Source: UBA11606 sp964504305 (GTDB lineage Bacteria > Actinomycetota > Acidimicrobiia > Acidimicrobiales > Aldehydirespiratoraceae). From it: 64,000 bases of DNA. Shown here one piece after another: positions 9,353-17,883 of the stretch. The number at the start of each line of letters is the position of its first letter. Within the stretch, counting starts at the first letter, position 1. The translations under genes and the position numbers were made by a program. Below the pieces are notes generated by a model that was given only the letters and a program-made list of their open reading frames with translations, did no database searches and had not been told where the DNA came from. The DNA lies in assembly GCA_964504305.1 (NCBI GenBank), contig CAZDEB010000008.1:1-64000 (forward strand), given 5' to 3'.

Positions 9353-10244
9353 CGGCGTTCTCGGCCATCAGCCAGGCCAACGCACCACGGGCCGCGTGCA
9401 TGCGATTGGCTGCTTGCACCCATATACGGCTTCGGGGCCCGTCCAGAACCGCGTCGGTGACCTCTTCGTTGCGGTGCGCCGGGAGGCAATGCAAAAAGAT
9501 CGCACCAGCCTGGCCGTGAGCCATCATGCGTTCGTCGATCTGAAAGCCTTCGAAGTCGCGACGCCGTTGCTCGGCCTCGGCCTCTTGGCCCATCGATGTC
9601 CAGGTGTCGGCGTAAACCGCGTCGGCCCCCGCAACGGCATCCTCGGGCCGATCGAACACCTGAGGAGTCACACCGGCCGCCTTGATGCGGTCGGTGTCGA
9701 CCTCGTTGAAACCGTAACCCCCGGGGCTCGCTATGCGAAAAGTCATCCCCGCGAGGCCCGCGGCGAGAGCCAACGACCGGGCCACGTTGTTGGCGTCACC
9801 CACATACGCCACCGTACGGCCCCGCAACTCGCCGAACTCGCGGCGCATAGTGAGCAAGTCGGCGAGGGCCTGAAGTGGATGAGCGGCATCGCTCAACATG
9901 TTGACCACCGGCACCGCGTCGACCGCGGCCATCCGCTCGACAACGGAGTGCCGAAACACCCGGGCACCAAGCACCACATGGAATCCGGCCATCGTGTGAG
10001 TCACGTCTTCGACCGTTTCGCGGGTGTCGAGCCCGACTTCGTGCCCTTGGATGTAAACCGGATGGCCGCCCAACTGCACCACCGCCATCTCCATCGAGTT
10101 CCGGGTCCGCGACGACGGCTTTTCGAAAATGAGGGCCGCTCCCTTTCCGGCCAGCGAGCGCTGCGGGTCGGGATTGGTCGCCAAATCCAAAATTCGTTCG
10201 AGATCAGATCCCGACAGATCATCGATTTCGAGTAGGTGACGCAT
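9345..10244 (-). CDS. argF: Ornithine carbamoyltransferase
   Basis: It condenses carbamoyl phosphate with ornithine to give citrulline. From the ATG at 10244 the protein is 299 residues and begins MRHLLEIDDL. The carbamoyl-phosphate motif SSRTRNS lies near 43-49, HPLQALADL near 124-132, and the ornithine-site motif HCLPAHR near 251-257. An upstream in-frame start would add 48 arginine-rich residues within argD and is rejected. The chosen ATG overlaps the argD stop as TGATG, indicating coupling. Confidence 0.96.
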   Translation of the reverse strand: MRHLLEIDDLSGSDLERILDLATNPDPQRSLAGKGAALIFEKPSSRTRNSMEMAVVQLGGHPVYIQGHEVGLDTRETVEDVTHTMAGFHVVLGARVFRHSVVERMAAVDAVPVVNMLSDAAHPLQALADLLTMRREFGELRGRTVAYVGDANNVARSLALAAGLAGMTFRIASPGGYGFNEVDTDRIKAAGVTPQVFDRPEDAVAGADAVYADTWTSMGQEAEAEQRRRDFEGFQIDERMMAHGQAGAIFLHCLPAHRNEEVTDAVLDGPRSRIWVQAANRMHAARGALAWLMAENADV

Positions 10245-11458
10245 CAAGGAGTGGATCCTTCTTGGTTGAGAGCGGCGGCGATGATGTTTACGCCTTCGAC
10301 CAACTGTTCGTCGGAGATGACAAACGGCGGAGCGATGCGCAAAGCGGTCGGGGTGATCCCATTGCAAATGAGTCCGAGATCGAGACAAGCCCTTGCTATC
10401 TCGGGGGCGGTACGCCCGGCCAAGATGTCGGGAGCCAGTTCGATAGCGAGCAGCAGGCCTCGGCCCCTAACGCCGGCGACACCCTCGACACCAGACAGCA
10501 ACTCGCGCAGTCGGGCTTCGTGTCGCCGCGCCACCGCGGGAGCGTCGATGCGCTCGAGTTCGTTGAGCGTGGCTCGAGCCGCAGCCAAGGCCAGTGCTTG
10601 GCCGGCATAAGTCGAGCCGTGATCGCCCGGGCCAAACGCCGCGGCCACGTCGTCGCGGGCCCAAACTGCGCCCACAGGCATTCCGTTGGCCACGCCCTTG
10701 GCAATCGTGACGATGTCGGGGACGATGTCGCTGTATTGGAAGCCAAACCAGTCGCCGGTGCGTCCGAGTCCGGTCTGGATCTCGTCCATAACCAACAAGA
10801 TGCCGCGTTCGTCGCAAATGGTCCGCACCGCTTGCAGATAAGTGCGTTCGGCCGGGTTGACGCCGCCTTCGCCCTGTATCGGTTCGAGCATGATGGCCCC
10901 AACCTCCGGGCCGAGTGCTCGCTCGAGTTCGTCGACATCGTTCCACACCACATGGCGAAACCCCTCTGGCAACGGCTGAAAGGGCTCGTGCTTTTCGGGC
11001 TGTCCGGTAGCTGCGAGCGCGGCCATGGTCCGACCGTGAAAGCTGCGCAAAGCGCTGACGATCACATGGCGACCGCGGCCCTGGTATTTGCGCACCAGTT
11101 TGATCGCTGCTTCGTTGGCTTCGGCGCCCGAGTTCTGGAACAACACCTGCCCGTCACCGGCAGATATGAGCCGCGAAAGGGCTTCGGCCACTGGCGCCTG
11201 ATGCTCGTTGGCAAACAGGTTGGACGTATGGGTCAGGGTCGCCGCTTGAACCGCGATCGCCTCGGTTACCGCCGGGTGGGCATGGCCGAGACCGGTTACC
11301 GCAAGGCCGCAAAGAAAATCGAGATGGCGTTGGCCGTCGCGATCCCATAGCTCTGCGCCATTTCCCTTGACGAACAGCCGAGGGGGCGACCCGTAGTTGT
11401 TCATTAGCGGGCTGTGAGAACCGCTAGCTCCCCACGCGTGGGCTTGGGTTTCGGTCAC
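10244..11458 (-). CDS. argD: Acetylornithine aminotransferase
   Basis: This PLP enzyme of the class III family converts N-acetylglutamate semialdehyde to N-acetylornithine. It has 404 residues. The PLP lysine lies in TIAKGVANGMPVGAV (near 251-265); DEIQTGLGRTG near 222-232 holds the PLP-interacting Asp; QNSGAEANEAAIKLVRKY is typical. It overlaps argB by 4 bp (ATGA) and argF by 1 bp. Confidence 0.96.
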   Translation of the reverse strand: MTETQAHAWGASGSHSPLMNNYGSPPRLFVKGNGAELWDRDGQRHLDFLCGLAVTGLGHAHPAVTEAIAVQAATLTHTSNLFANEHQAPVAEALSRLISAGDGQVLFQNSGAEANEAAIKLVRKYQGRGRHVIVSALRSFHGRTMAALAATGQPEKHEPFQPLPEGFRHVVWNDVDELERALGPEVGAIMLEPIQGEGGVNPAERTYLQAVRTICDERGILLVMDEIQTGLGRTGDWFGFQYSDIVPDIVTIAKGVANGMPVGAVWARDDVAAAFGPGDHGSTYAGQALALAAARATLNELERIDAPAVARRHEARLRELLSGVEGVAGVRGRGLLLAIELAPDILAGRTAPEIARACLDLGLICNGITPTALRIAPPFVISDEQLVEGVNIIAAALNQEGSTP

Positions 11459-12360
11459 GAGTGGTCCTCTTCGATCATTACGGCTTCGGTGACCATGGTT
11501 CCGATGCCCGCGTCGGTGAACAGTTCGAGCAGCAACACATGGGGGATACGGCCGTCAAGCATGTGAGCCGACGCCGCGCCGGCTTCGACCGCCGCGATAC
11601 ACGCCTCGATCTTGGGGATCATGCCACCGGAGATGGTGCCGTCGCCGAGCATCGAACGCAGACCGTCGACGGTGGTGCGAGCAACGATCGACGACGGATC
11701 GTCGACGTCGGTAAGAAGGCCGGCAACGTCGGTCAGGTAAATGGCCTTCTCGGCGCCCAGCGCCCCCGCCAACGCCCCCGCGACCGTATCGGCGTTGATG
11801 TTGTAGGCCTGGCCGCGGCCATCGGACCCGATCGTGGAGATCACCGGAATCATGTTCTCGGCTAGCAGTCGTTGCACTATCCCTGGTTGAACCGACACCA
11901 CATCGCCCACAAATCCCAGCGACGGATCTCGTGGCGCCGCCGTGATGAGTCCCCCGTCCTCGCCTGACAAACCAACGGCGTAGGCCCCGTGGATGTTGAT
12001 GGCCCCGACGATGTCGCGCCCGACCTTGCCCACGAGCACCATGCGCGCCACGTCGAGCGTTTCGGCATCGGTGACCCGCAGACCGTCGATGAACTCGGTC
12101 TCTTTGCCGAGTCGACCCAACAGATTGCCAATCTGAGGACCGCCACCGTGCACCACCACCGGGCGCAAACCAACCGAGCGCAACAGCACCACGTCCTCGG
12201 CAAACGTGGTGGCCAGCGCCGGGTTGGTCATGGCGTTGCCGCCGAACTTCACCACAACAATGGCGTCACGAAAACGTTGGATGTAGGGCAGCGCCTCGAC
12301 CAGCGCGCCTGCTCGCTGCGACGGAGCGAAGCCGCGTTCGGGAAGCAAGTCGGCAGTCAT
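11455..12360 (-). CDS. argB: Acetylglutamate kinase
   Basis: It phosphorylates N-acetylglutamate, the committed step in arginine synthesis. The 301-residue protein has the amino acid kinase fold with KFGGNAM near residue 38, HGGGPQIGNLL near 71-81 and GGMIPKIEACI near 244-254. The N-terminal extension before the kinase core is of the sort seen in arginine-inhibited hexameric enzymes, so feedback inhibition is likely (inference). It overlaps argJ and argD by 4 bp each. Confidence 0.96.
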   Translation of the reverse strand: MTADLLPERGFAPSQRAGALVEALPYIQRFRDAIVVVKFGGNAMTNPALATTFAEDVVLLRSVGLRPVVVHGGGPQIGNLLGRLGKETEFIDGLRVTDAETLDVARMVLVGKVGRDIVGAINIHGAYAVGLSGEDGGLITAAPRDPSLGFVGDVVSVQPGIVQRLLAENMIPVISTIGSDGRGQAYNINADTVAGALAGALGAEKAIYLTDVAGLLTDVDDPSSIVARTTVDGLRSMLGDGTISGGMIPKIEACIAAVEAGAASAHMLDGRIPHVLLLELFTDAGIGTMVTEAVMIEEDHS

Positions 12361-13598
12361 GAGCGGTACCCCGCGTTGATATCGATATAGCCGTGGGTCA
12401 GGTCGCAGGTCCAGACTGTGGCCTCACCCTGCCCGACCCCCACGTCGGCTCGAATCGCAATCTCGGGCTCGCGAAGGTGTTCGGTGGCCCGCGCCTCGGA
12501 GTAGGAATCGAGCACCACTCCCCCGGCCGTCACCTGTTCGGGACCTATCCAGATAGCAATGGCGTCACGGTCCGCGGCCTGACCGGCCTTGCCAATCGCC
12601 ATGACGATGCGGCCCCAGTTGGCGTCCTCGGCCGCGAGCGCGGTCTTTACGAGCGGCGAGTTGCCAATGGCCAGTGCAATCGTGCGGGCGGCGCGATCGT
12701 CAGAGGCACCAGTGACCGTCACCTCGACAAACTTTGTCGCCCCTTCGCCATCGCGCACTATCTGTTGAGCCAAGTCGAGAAGTACCGAATCGAGAGCCTC
12801 CTGAAATGCCGGATATCGCGGGTCGTCGGCCGAAATCAGTTCGTCGTCAATTTGTTCGCCGGTGGCAAACATGAGCACGGTGTCGCTGGTCGACGTATCG
12901 GAGTCGACCGTTATTCGATTGAAACTGCGGGCCACGGCCTTGGACAGACAGCTCTGCAACAAGTCGGGCTCGACCGGCAGGTCGGTGAACACGAAGGCCA
13001 GCATGGTTGCCATGTCGGGGGCGATCATTCCGCTGCCCTTGGCGATGCCAACAACGTGAGACACCGCCCCTTCGATGCGTTGGGCACTGCCCTTGGAGAA
13101 CGTGTCGGTGGTGCGGATCGCCGCCGCGGCTTGCTCCCAAAGTGCCGGCGAGGACGGAGCAATCGTCTCGGCCAGCACCGGCAACCCAGCGAGCAGCGGG
13201 GCTTCAGGCAGGGTCTCGCCGATGACGCCGGTTGACGCCAAATAGATCGAGTCGGGCTCGAGCCCCAAATTGGCCGCAATGGTCCGAGCAGTGAGCTCGG
13301 CCGCCGCAACGCCGGCCTGGCCAGTGAACGCGTTGGCGTTACCAGAATTACAGACGACCGCTCGAGCGGTGCCGTCGCCTTCGGCCAGCACTTGCTTGCA
13401 CCAATCGACGGGAGCGGACGGGCAAAGCGACTGGGTGAAGGTCCCAGCGACCGATGTTCCCTCGGCCAGCGCGGCAAGGAACAAGTCGGCTCGGTTCTCG
13501 TAGCGAATCCCGGCCGCGTGAGTCGCCAGGGCAACTCCGGCAATCGGTGGCAGCACCGGGAACGAGTCGGGGGCGAGAGGCGAAACTGAATCGGACAC
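12357..13598 (-). CDS. argJ: Glutamate N-acetyltransferase / ornithine acetyltransferase
   Basis: ArgJ recycles the acetyl group from acetylornithine to glutamate, giving the cyclic route. Starting at GTG 13598 it has 413 residues and begins VSDSVSPLAP. The start is chosen because AAGGA stands five bases before it and because an in-frame upstream extension would lie within argC. The argC stop TAA directly precedes this SD. The self-cleavage motif is KGSGMIAPDMATMLAF, with the nucleophilic Thr after MA. The precursor should therefore split into alpha and beta chains. The bifunctional or monofunctional character cannot be decided here, since no argA or argE is seen. Confidence 0.95.
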   Translation of the reverse strand: MSDSVSPLAPDSFPVLPPIAGVALATHAAGIRYENRADLFLAALAEGTSVAGTFTQSLCPSAPVDWCKQVLAEGDGTARAVVCNSGNANAFTGQAGVAAAELTARTIAANLGLEPDSIYLASTGVIGETLPEAPLLAGLPVLAETIAPSSPALWEQAAAAIRTTDTFSKGSAQRIEGAVSHVVGIAKGSGMIAPDMATMLAFVFTDLPVEPDLLQSCLSKAVARSFNRITVDSDTSTSDTVLMFATGEQIDDELISADDPRYPAFQEALDSVLLDLAQQIVRDGEGATKFVEVTVTGASDDRAARTIALAIGNSPLVKTALAAEDANWGRIVMAIGKAGQAADRDAIAIWIGPEQVTAGGVVLDSYSEARATEHLREPEIAIRADVGVGQGEATVWTCDLTHGYIDINAGYRS

Positions 13599-13606
13599 AA
13601 AATTCC

Positions 13607-14644
13607 TTACGGGAACATGCCAGCGACGGCCAGCCCGGTTTGTTCGGGGATACCAAGAGCAAGGTTCGCACACTGCACGGCCTGGCCTGACGCTCCCTTT
13701 ACGAGGTTGTCGAGCGCCGCGATGGTGACGATCCACCCCGTGCGAGGATCGACCCTCGCAGTTACGTGACAACTGTTGGAACCCAAAGTTGCTTTGGTCG
13801 ATGGAAGCGCTTCGCTAACCAGCACGAATGGTTCGTCTCGGTAGGCATCGGCCAAACAAGCAATGGCGTCATCTGTGGTTGTGGTCTCCGAGGCCGGACG
13901 GGCGTAGCAGGTAGCCAGGATGCCCCGGTTCATGGGGGCGAGGTGCGGGGTGAACAGCAACTGCACTTCCTGGCCGGAGTGGCGGCCCACGGTCATCTCG
14001 ATCTCGGGGGTGTGACGATGGTTCAGCACCGCGTAGGGCGCAAAGTTCTCGTCAACGGTGCAAAAGGTGGTGTTGGGTTTGGCGGGACGGCCCGCGCCGC
14101 TGACTCCGCTGGCGGCATCGACGATGATCCCGGTTGGCTCGGCCAGACCGGCCTTTACGAGCGGACCAAGAGCCAACGACGAAGTCGTGACATAGCACCC
14201 AGGAGCGGCAATTAATTCGGCCCCTTCGATGTCGGCGCGAAAGAACTCGGGAAGCCCGAATACGAACTCGTCGAGCAACTCCGGTGCCGTGTGGGGCTCG
14301 CCGTACCAAGTCGGATAGAGCTCGGCGTCGTCAAGGCGAAAGTCGGCCGCCAAATCAACTATGTGGCCGACTTTGCCCCGCAGCGACGGCACTACCGACT
14401 GCGACGCGCCGTGAGGTAGTCCGAGAAATACCAGGTCGGCTTGAGCGGCGATCGAATCGTCGTAGGGGACAAAGGTCATGTCTCCATACGCCGCCGCGAG
14501 GCTCGGGTAGAGATCGCCAACCCGGTTGCCGGCTTGGGTGTCACCGGTGGCGGAGACCACCTGCAACTCGGGATGCGTCGCACAGATTCTGAGGAGTTCG
14601 GCGCCGGTGAAACCTGACGCACCAATGATCGCTACCTGATACAT
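13607..14644 (-). CDS. argC: N-acetyl-gamma-glutamyl-phosphate reductase
   Basis: It reduces N-acetylglutamyl phosphate to the semialdehyde with NADPH. The 345-residue protein has the Rossmann start IIGASGFTGAELLRI near 5-19, the catalytic cysteine in AAPGCYVTTS near 146-155, and HRHTPEIEM near 210-218. It is the first gene of the arginine operon. No Shine-Dalgarno precedes the ATG; instead TATAGT lies six bases upstream, so the mRNA may be leaderless. Two ArgR-type palindromes overlap the promoter. Confidence 0.96.
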   Translation of the reverse strand: MYQVAIIGASGFTGAELLRICATHPELQVVSATGDTQAGNRVGDLYPSLAAAYGDMTFVPYDDSIAAQADLVFLGLPHGASQSVVPSLRGKVGHIVDLAADFRLDDAELYPTWYGEPHTAPELLDEFVFGLPEFFRADIEGAELIAAPGCYVTTSSLALGPLVKAGLAEPTGIIVDAASGVSGAGRPAKPNTTFCTVDENFAPYAVLNHRHTPEIEMTVGRHSGQEVQLLFTPHLAPMNRGILATCYARPASETTTTDDAIACLADAYRDEPFVLVSEALPSTKATLGSNSCHVTARVDPRTGWIVTIAALDNLVKGASGQAVQCANLALGIPEQTGLAVAGMFP

Positions 14645-14650
14645 CCGGAC

Positions 14651-14656
14651 ACTATA
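14651..14656 (-). promoter_or_regulatory. -10 box of argC, leaderless arrangement
   Basis: TATAGT on the minus strand is followed by GTCCGG and then the argC ATG. A start site 6-7 nt after the box would fall on or next to the A of the ATG. No Shine-Dalgarno is present, which agrees with a leaderless mRNA. The -35 region falls inside the operators at 14666-14691, so bound ArgR would block RNA polymerase. Confidence 0.55.
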
Positions 14657-14665
14657 CTCATCTAG

Positions 14666-14691
14666 GCATACTTATGCGAGCATTGTTATGC
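14666..14691 (-). promoter_or_regulatory. Tandem ArgR operators (ARG boxes)
   Basis: Two 12-bp inverted repeats lie side by side: GCATAAGTATGC (14666-14677, arms of 5 bp) and GCATAACAATGC (14680-14691, arms of 4 bp), two bases apart. ARG boxes bound by ArgR are A/T-rich 18-bp palindromes usually found in pairs across the promoter. The position, 22-47 bp upstream of the argC ATG and over the -35 region, fits repression. The assignment rests on position, symmetry and the argR gene within the operon. Confidence 0.65.
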
Positions 14692-14733
14692 GGTTGATAA
14701 AATACTTTTGCAGTCTGGGTTCTGAACCGCGAC

Positions 14734-16161
14734 TCAAAGCGCCAGGCCGGCCAGCTTGGTTTCGAGGTACTCTTCCAACCCCTCGTGGCCGCCCTCGCGT
14801 CCCAAGCCCGAATCGCCCATACCCCCAAACGGCGCCGCCGCCGATGTTGGGTTGACATCGTTGACGCCGATGATGCCGAACCGCAGCGCCTCGACGGCAC
14901 GGATGGCGGTGCTGATGTCGCGGGTGTACACGTAGGCGGCCAAACCGTAGTTGGTGTCATTGGCCATCGAGATGACTTCGTCGACATCGTCGTACACGAC
15001 TATGGGCGCTACCGGCCCGAAGGTTTCCTCACGATAAATAGCCATCTCGCTGGTGACCCCGGTCAGAACCGTCGGAGCATAGAAATGGCCCCGATCGAGG
15101 CCATCGTCGGCCAGACGCGTTCCTCCAACCTCGATGGTCGCTCCCAAATCTCGAGCGTCGTCGACCTGGGCCGCAACTTTGGCGACTGCCGCTTCGCTCA
15201 CTAGCGGACCTACGGTGACGCCCTCCGTGGTCCCGTCGCCAGCGCGAATCTTGGCGACCCTTGGCACCATCGTCTCGGTGAACGCATCGACATGATCGGC
15301 ATGGACGTAGATCCGGTTGGGACTTATGCACGCCTGGCCGGAGTTGAGAAACTTGAGCGCGGTCGCCCCCTTGGCCGCGTGCACGGGATCGGCGTCGGGA
15401 AAGACGATGAACGGAGCGTGGCCGCCCAACTCGACCGACACCCGTTGCAGATTGCCAGCCGCTCGCGCCGCCAGATGGCGACCCACCGCGGTCGACCCGG
15501 TGAACGTGAGTTTGGCGACTCGGTGGTCGGTCGTGAACACCTCGCCGATCGGCTTCGGGTCCCGAGCAGTAACGAGGTTGATCACTCCCGCCGGTATCCC
15601 AGCATCGTGGAAGCACTCAAATACCGCTTGGGCACACAACGGCGTGGCCTCGGCCGGCTTGAGAACCAAAGTGCAACCCGCCGCCAGCGCCGGGCCCATC
15701 TTGCGAGTGAGCATCGAGACCGGGTAGTTCCACGGCGTGACGGCGGCGACCACTCCCACTGGAGCCTTCACCGCCAAGAACCGTTGATCGGGACGCGCCG
15801 ACGGCAACCACTCCCCTGTTATTCGTCGGGCTTGCTCACCGAACCAACGAACGAAGTCGGCGCCGTACTTAACTTCGGCCGCCGCGGCTTTGAGCGGTTT
15901 GCCCTGCTCTCGGGTCATGAGCGCGGCAAGGTCGGACGAACGTTCCGTCATGAGCCGCCACGCCTCCATCAGGAGATCGGCTCGCGCGTACGCCGGTGTT
16001 GCGGCCCAGCCCGACCCGGCCAGGTGAGCCGCGGCGATCGCGGCGCTGGCGTCGTCGGCCCCGCCGTCGGGTACGTCACCAATAACCTCGCCGTTGGCCG
16101 GGTTGGTTACCTCAAAGCGAGTCCCGCCAATTGCGTCGACCCATTCACCATCGATGTACAT
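14734..16161 (-). CDS. Aldehyde dehydrogenase, succinate-semialdehyde dehydrogenase type
   Basis: This is an NAD(P)-dependent aldehyde dehydrogenase of 475 residues. TPWNYP near 141-146 binds the nucleotide, the general-base Glu is in VSVELGGHAPF near 246-256, and the catalytic Cys lies in NSGQACISPNRIYV near 276-289. The sequence is closest in feel to GabD/succinate-semialdehyde dehydrogenases. It starts 24 bp after the CobT-like gene in the run xsc-cobS-cobT, so an alternative substrate such as sulfoacetaldehyde (giving sulfoacetate) deserves thought. That is inference; the family alone does not fix the substrate. Confidence 0.88.
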   Translation of the reverse strand: MYIDGEWVDAIGGTRFEVTNPANGEVIGDVPDGGADDASAAIAAAHLAGSGWAATPAYARADLLMEAWRLMTERSSDLAALMTREQGKPLKAAAAEVKYGADFVRWFGEQARRITGEWLPSARPDQRFLAVKAPVGVVAAVTPWNYPVSMLTRKMGPALAAGCTLVLKPAEATPLCAQAVFECFHDAGIPAGVINLVTARDPKPIGEVFTTDHRVAKLTFTGSTAVGRHLAARAAGNLQRVSVELGGHAPFIVFPDADPVHAAKGATALKFLNSGQACISPNRIYVHADHVDAFTETMVPRVAKIRAGDGTTEGVTVGPLVSEAAVAKVAAQVDDARDLGATIEVGGTRLADDGLDRGHFYAPTVLTGVTSEMAIYREETFGPVAPIVVYDDVDEVISMANDTNYGLAAYVYTRDISTAIRAVEALRFGIIGVNDVNPTSAAAPFGGMGDSGLGREGGHEGLEEYLETKLAGLAL

Positions 16162-16185
16162 GGCGGCACTTTAGCGGTGGCTCGA

Positions 16186-17883
16186 TCAACCGAAGAGCTC
16201 CGCCAGAACGCCATAGGATCGGATCGATTGGGGCCCGCTCAAATCGATCGCCAGCGACCGGCGAAACACGCTCGACACATCGCCGTCAAGAGTCAAGGCA
16301 CCGAGCTCCACATCGCCCCTGCGCTCGATAGCGGCCGCCACACTGTGCAGGTGGTCATCGAGAAAACCATCACGGTTGGTGGTCGCGGTCGCCGATTCCA
16401 TCGGCGTGCCGTCGCTGATCATCACCAGCAAACGCCGGGCCTCGGGTCGGGCACAAAGTCGGTCGTAGGCCCAGATCAGCGCCTCGCCGTCCACCCCCTC
16501 GCGGTAGTGATGGGTCGACAACATGGCGGCGATCGAACGACGCGAACGTTTCCACGATGTCTCAGCGTCCTTGTACACGATGTGTTCAACCTCCGCGACT
16601 CGCCCAGCAGGGGAGTTCGCTCCACCGGCCCGCCAGGCCTTGAGGGCCCGGCCGCCGTTCCAGCGCCTAGTGGTAAAGCCGAGAATCTCCGACGAAGCTC
16701 CCGCCAAATCGAGGGCCTGGGCGAACGTGTCGAGAAGAACCGCGGCGGCCTCGAACCGCTGTTGTTTCATCGAACCGGTGGTATCGACAAGGAACGTGAC
16801 GCACACGTCGCAGTGGGGCTGGCGTCGCTCGCGGCGAAACACTCGATGATTTGCGGGGTCGGTTACCAGCTGACTGAGACGGGCGCCGTCGAGCAGACCA
16901 TCTTGTTCGCCAAACGTCCAGCCGTCGGCCGCCGGGTGGGCCAACTGACGCACCAGTCGTTGAGCAACCCGTGCTGCGCCAACCGCCTGAGCGCGCCGAT
17001 GTTGATCGAGTTGGGCTCGCAGCTGCGTGCGACGCGATTGCGGTACGACATGATCGGCACCGACTTCGCGGTCGAACTCACGGGTGTAGACGCAGTAGTC
17101 GCCCAAGTCGGCAAGGTTCGTGACGTCTCCGCCCTCACCAAAGCCTCGCCCGGCAATACCGTCTCCGGTTTGGTGCACGTTGTCAGAATCGAATCCCGCC
17201 AGGACCAGGCGGGTGCGGTCGAGTGCGGCTTTGGCGGCGGGAGCGAGCGCCGCGTCGCCGGCGACCAACGCCACCGCTTCGGCGATGGTCCTGGAATGAA
17301 AGGCAAACGATTCTTGATCGTCGCGGACTCGCGGCAACGCATATAGCGACTCGCCGATAATGGGGGCCAATGTGGCCCGGGTGGCCTCGATCGTCTCGTC
17401 GACATGAGGGTCAGAAATCGGGCGTACCAGACGGCCCCGCACCATGTGAGCAATGGTGAAGATCAGTAATCCAACGCCGGTCTCGGCGATTCGTTGGCCC
17501 TGGGCCGCCTGCGACCAACCCACAAACGCGGCGTCGAGGTTGGCAACGGTTCCTGGCCATTCGGCCGGAACCAAAGATTCGCAGCGAATCTGTTCGATCA
17601 GGTCGAACACCACCCGCTCGACTGGGGCGTCCGGGGCCAACCGACGATGGAGCTTCAGGTCGCAATGGCGCACGAGTAGACCGAGGTTGTCGGCCACGCC
17701 ACGGGCGTGGGCCTGGTCGACGGTGGCGAGATCGGCGGCCAGGTACGGTGAGGCAAGCGAAACCGCGTGGCCGTTGAGCCGCAGCCGTTGTCCTCTGAGG
17801 TCGGCTGATTGCTCGCCCGACAGCGCCCTCACAATCGCCGCGCCATGGCGTTCGGCCGAGCGACGGCGAGCGGCGTCAATCAC
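16186..17883 (-). CDS. cobT: CobT-like vWA protein (aerobic cobaltochelatase subunit)
   Basis: From GTG 17883 the protein has 565 residues and begins VIDAARRRSAERHG. The start overlaps the cobS stop as GTGATTGA; an ATG farther upstream would add residues encoded inside cobS and is rejected. The N-terminal half is CobT-like (VYTREFD near 289-295). The C-terminal von Willebrand A domain has the MIDAS motif FLVDTTGSMK near 379-388, then EILGFTTRRW, DGEALIWAYDRL and MISDGTP. In aerobic B12 synthesis CobT works with the AAA+ CobS and with CobN to insert cobalt. CobN and other cob genes are not in this window. The acidic central linker of proteobacterial CobT seems shortened. Its place between cobS and an aldehyde dehydrogenase is unusual. 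Confidence 0.87.
   Translation of the reverse strand: MIDAARRRSAERHGAAIVRALSGEQSADLRGQRLRLNGHAVSLASPYLAADLATVDQAHARGVADNLGLLVRHCDLKLHRRLAPDAPVERVVFDLIEQIRCESLVPAEWPGTVANLDAAFVGWSQAAQGQRIAETGVGLLIFTIAHMVRGRLVRPISDPHVDETIEATRATLAPIIGESLYALPRVRDDQESFAFHSRTIAEAVALVAGDAALAPAAKAALDRTRLVLAGFDSDNVHQTGDGIAGRGFGEGGDVTNLADLGDYCVYTREFDREVGADHVVPQSRRTQLRAQLDQHRRAQAVGAARVAQRLVRQLAHPAADGWTFGEQDGLLDGARLSQLVTDPANHRVFRRERRQPHCDVCVTFLVDTTGSMKQQRFEAAAVLLDTFAQALDLAGASSEILGFTTRRWNGGRALKAWRAGGANSPAGRVAEVEHIVYKDAETSWKRSRRSIAAMLSTHHYREGVDGEALIWAYDRLCARPEARRLLVMISDGTPMESATATTNRDGFLDDHLHSVAAAIERRGDVELGALTLDGDVSSVFRRSLAIDLSGPQSIRSYGVLAELFG

Noticed and set aside
10262..11350. Plus-strand ORF of 362 codons opposite argD
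   Set aside because: It mirrors argD codons, has no recognisable motif, and argD is fully supported.
15292..17346. Long plus-strand ORF of 684 codons opposite the aldehyde dehydrogenase and CobT genes
   Set aside because: It is antisense to two genes with clear domains. Its translation is rich in Arg, Gly and His with no family character, as expected from high-GC codon usage on the other strand.
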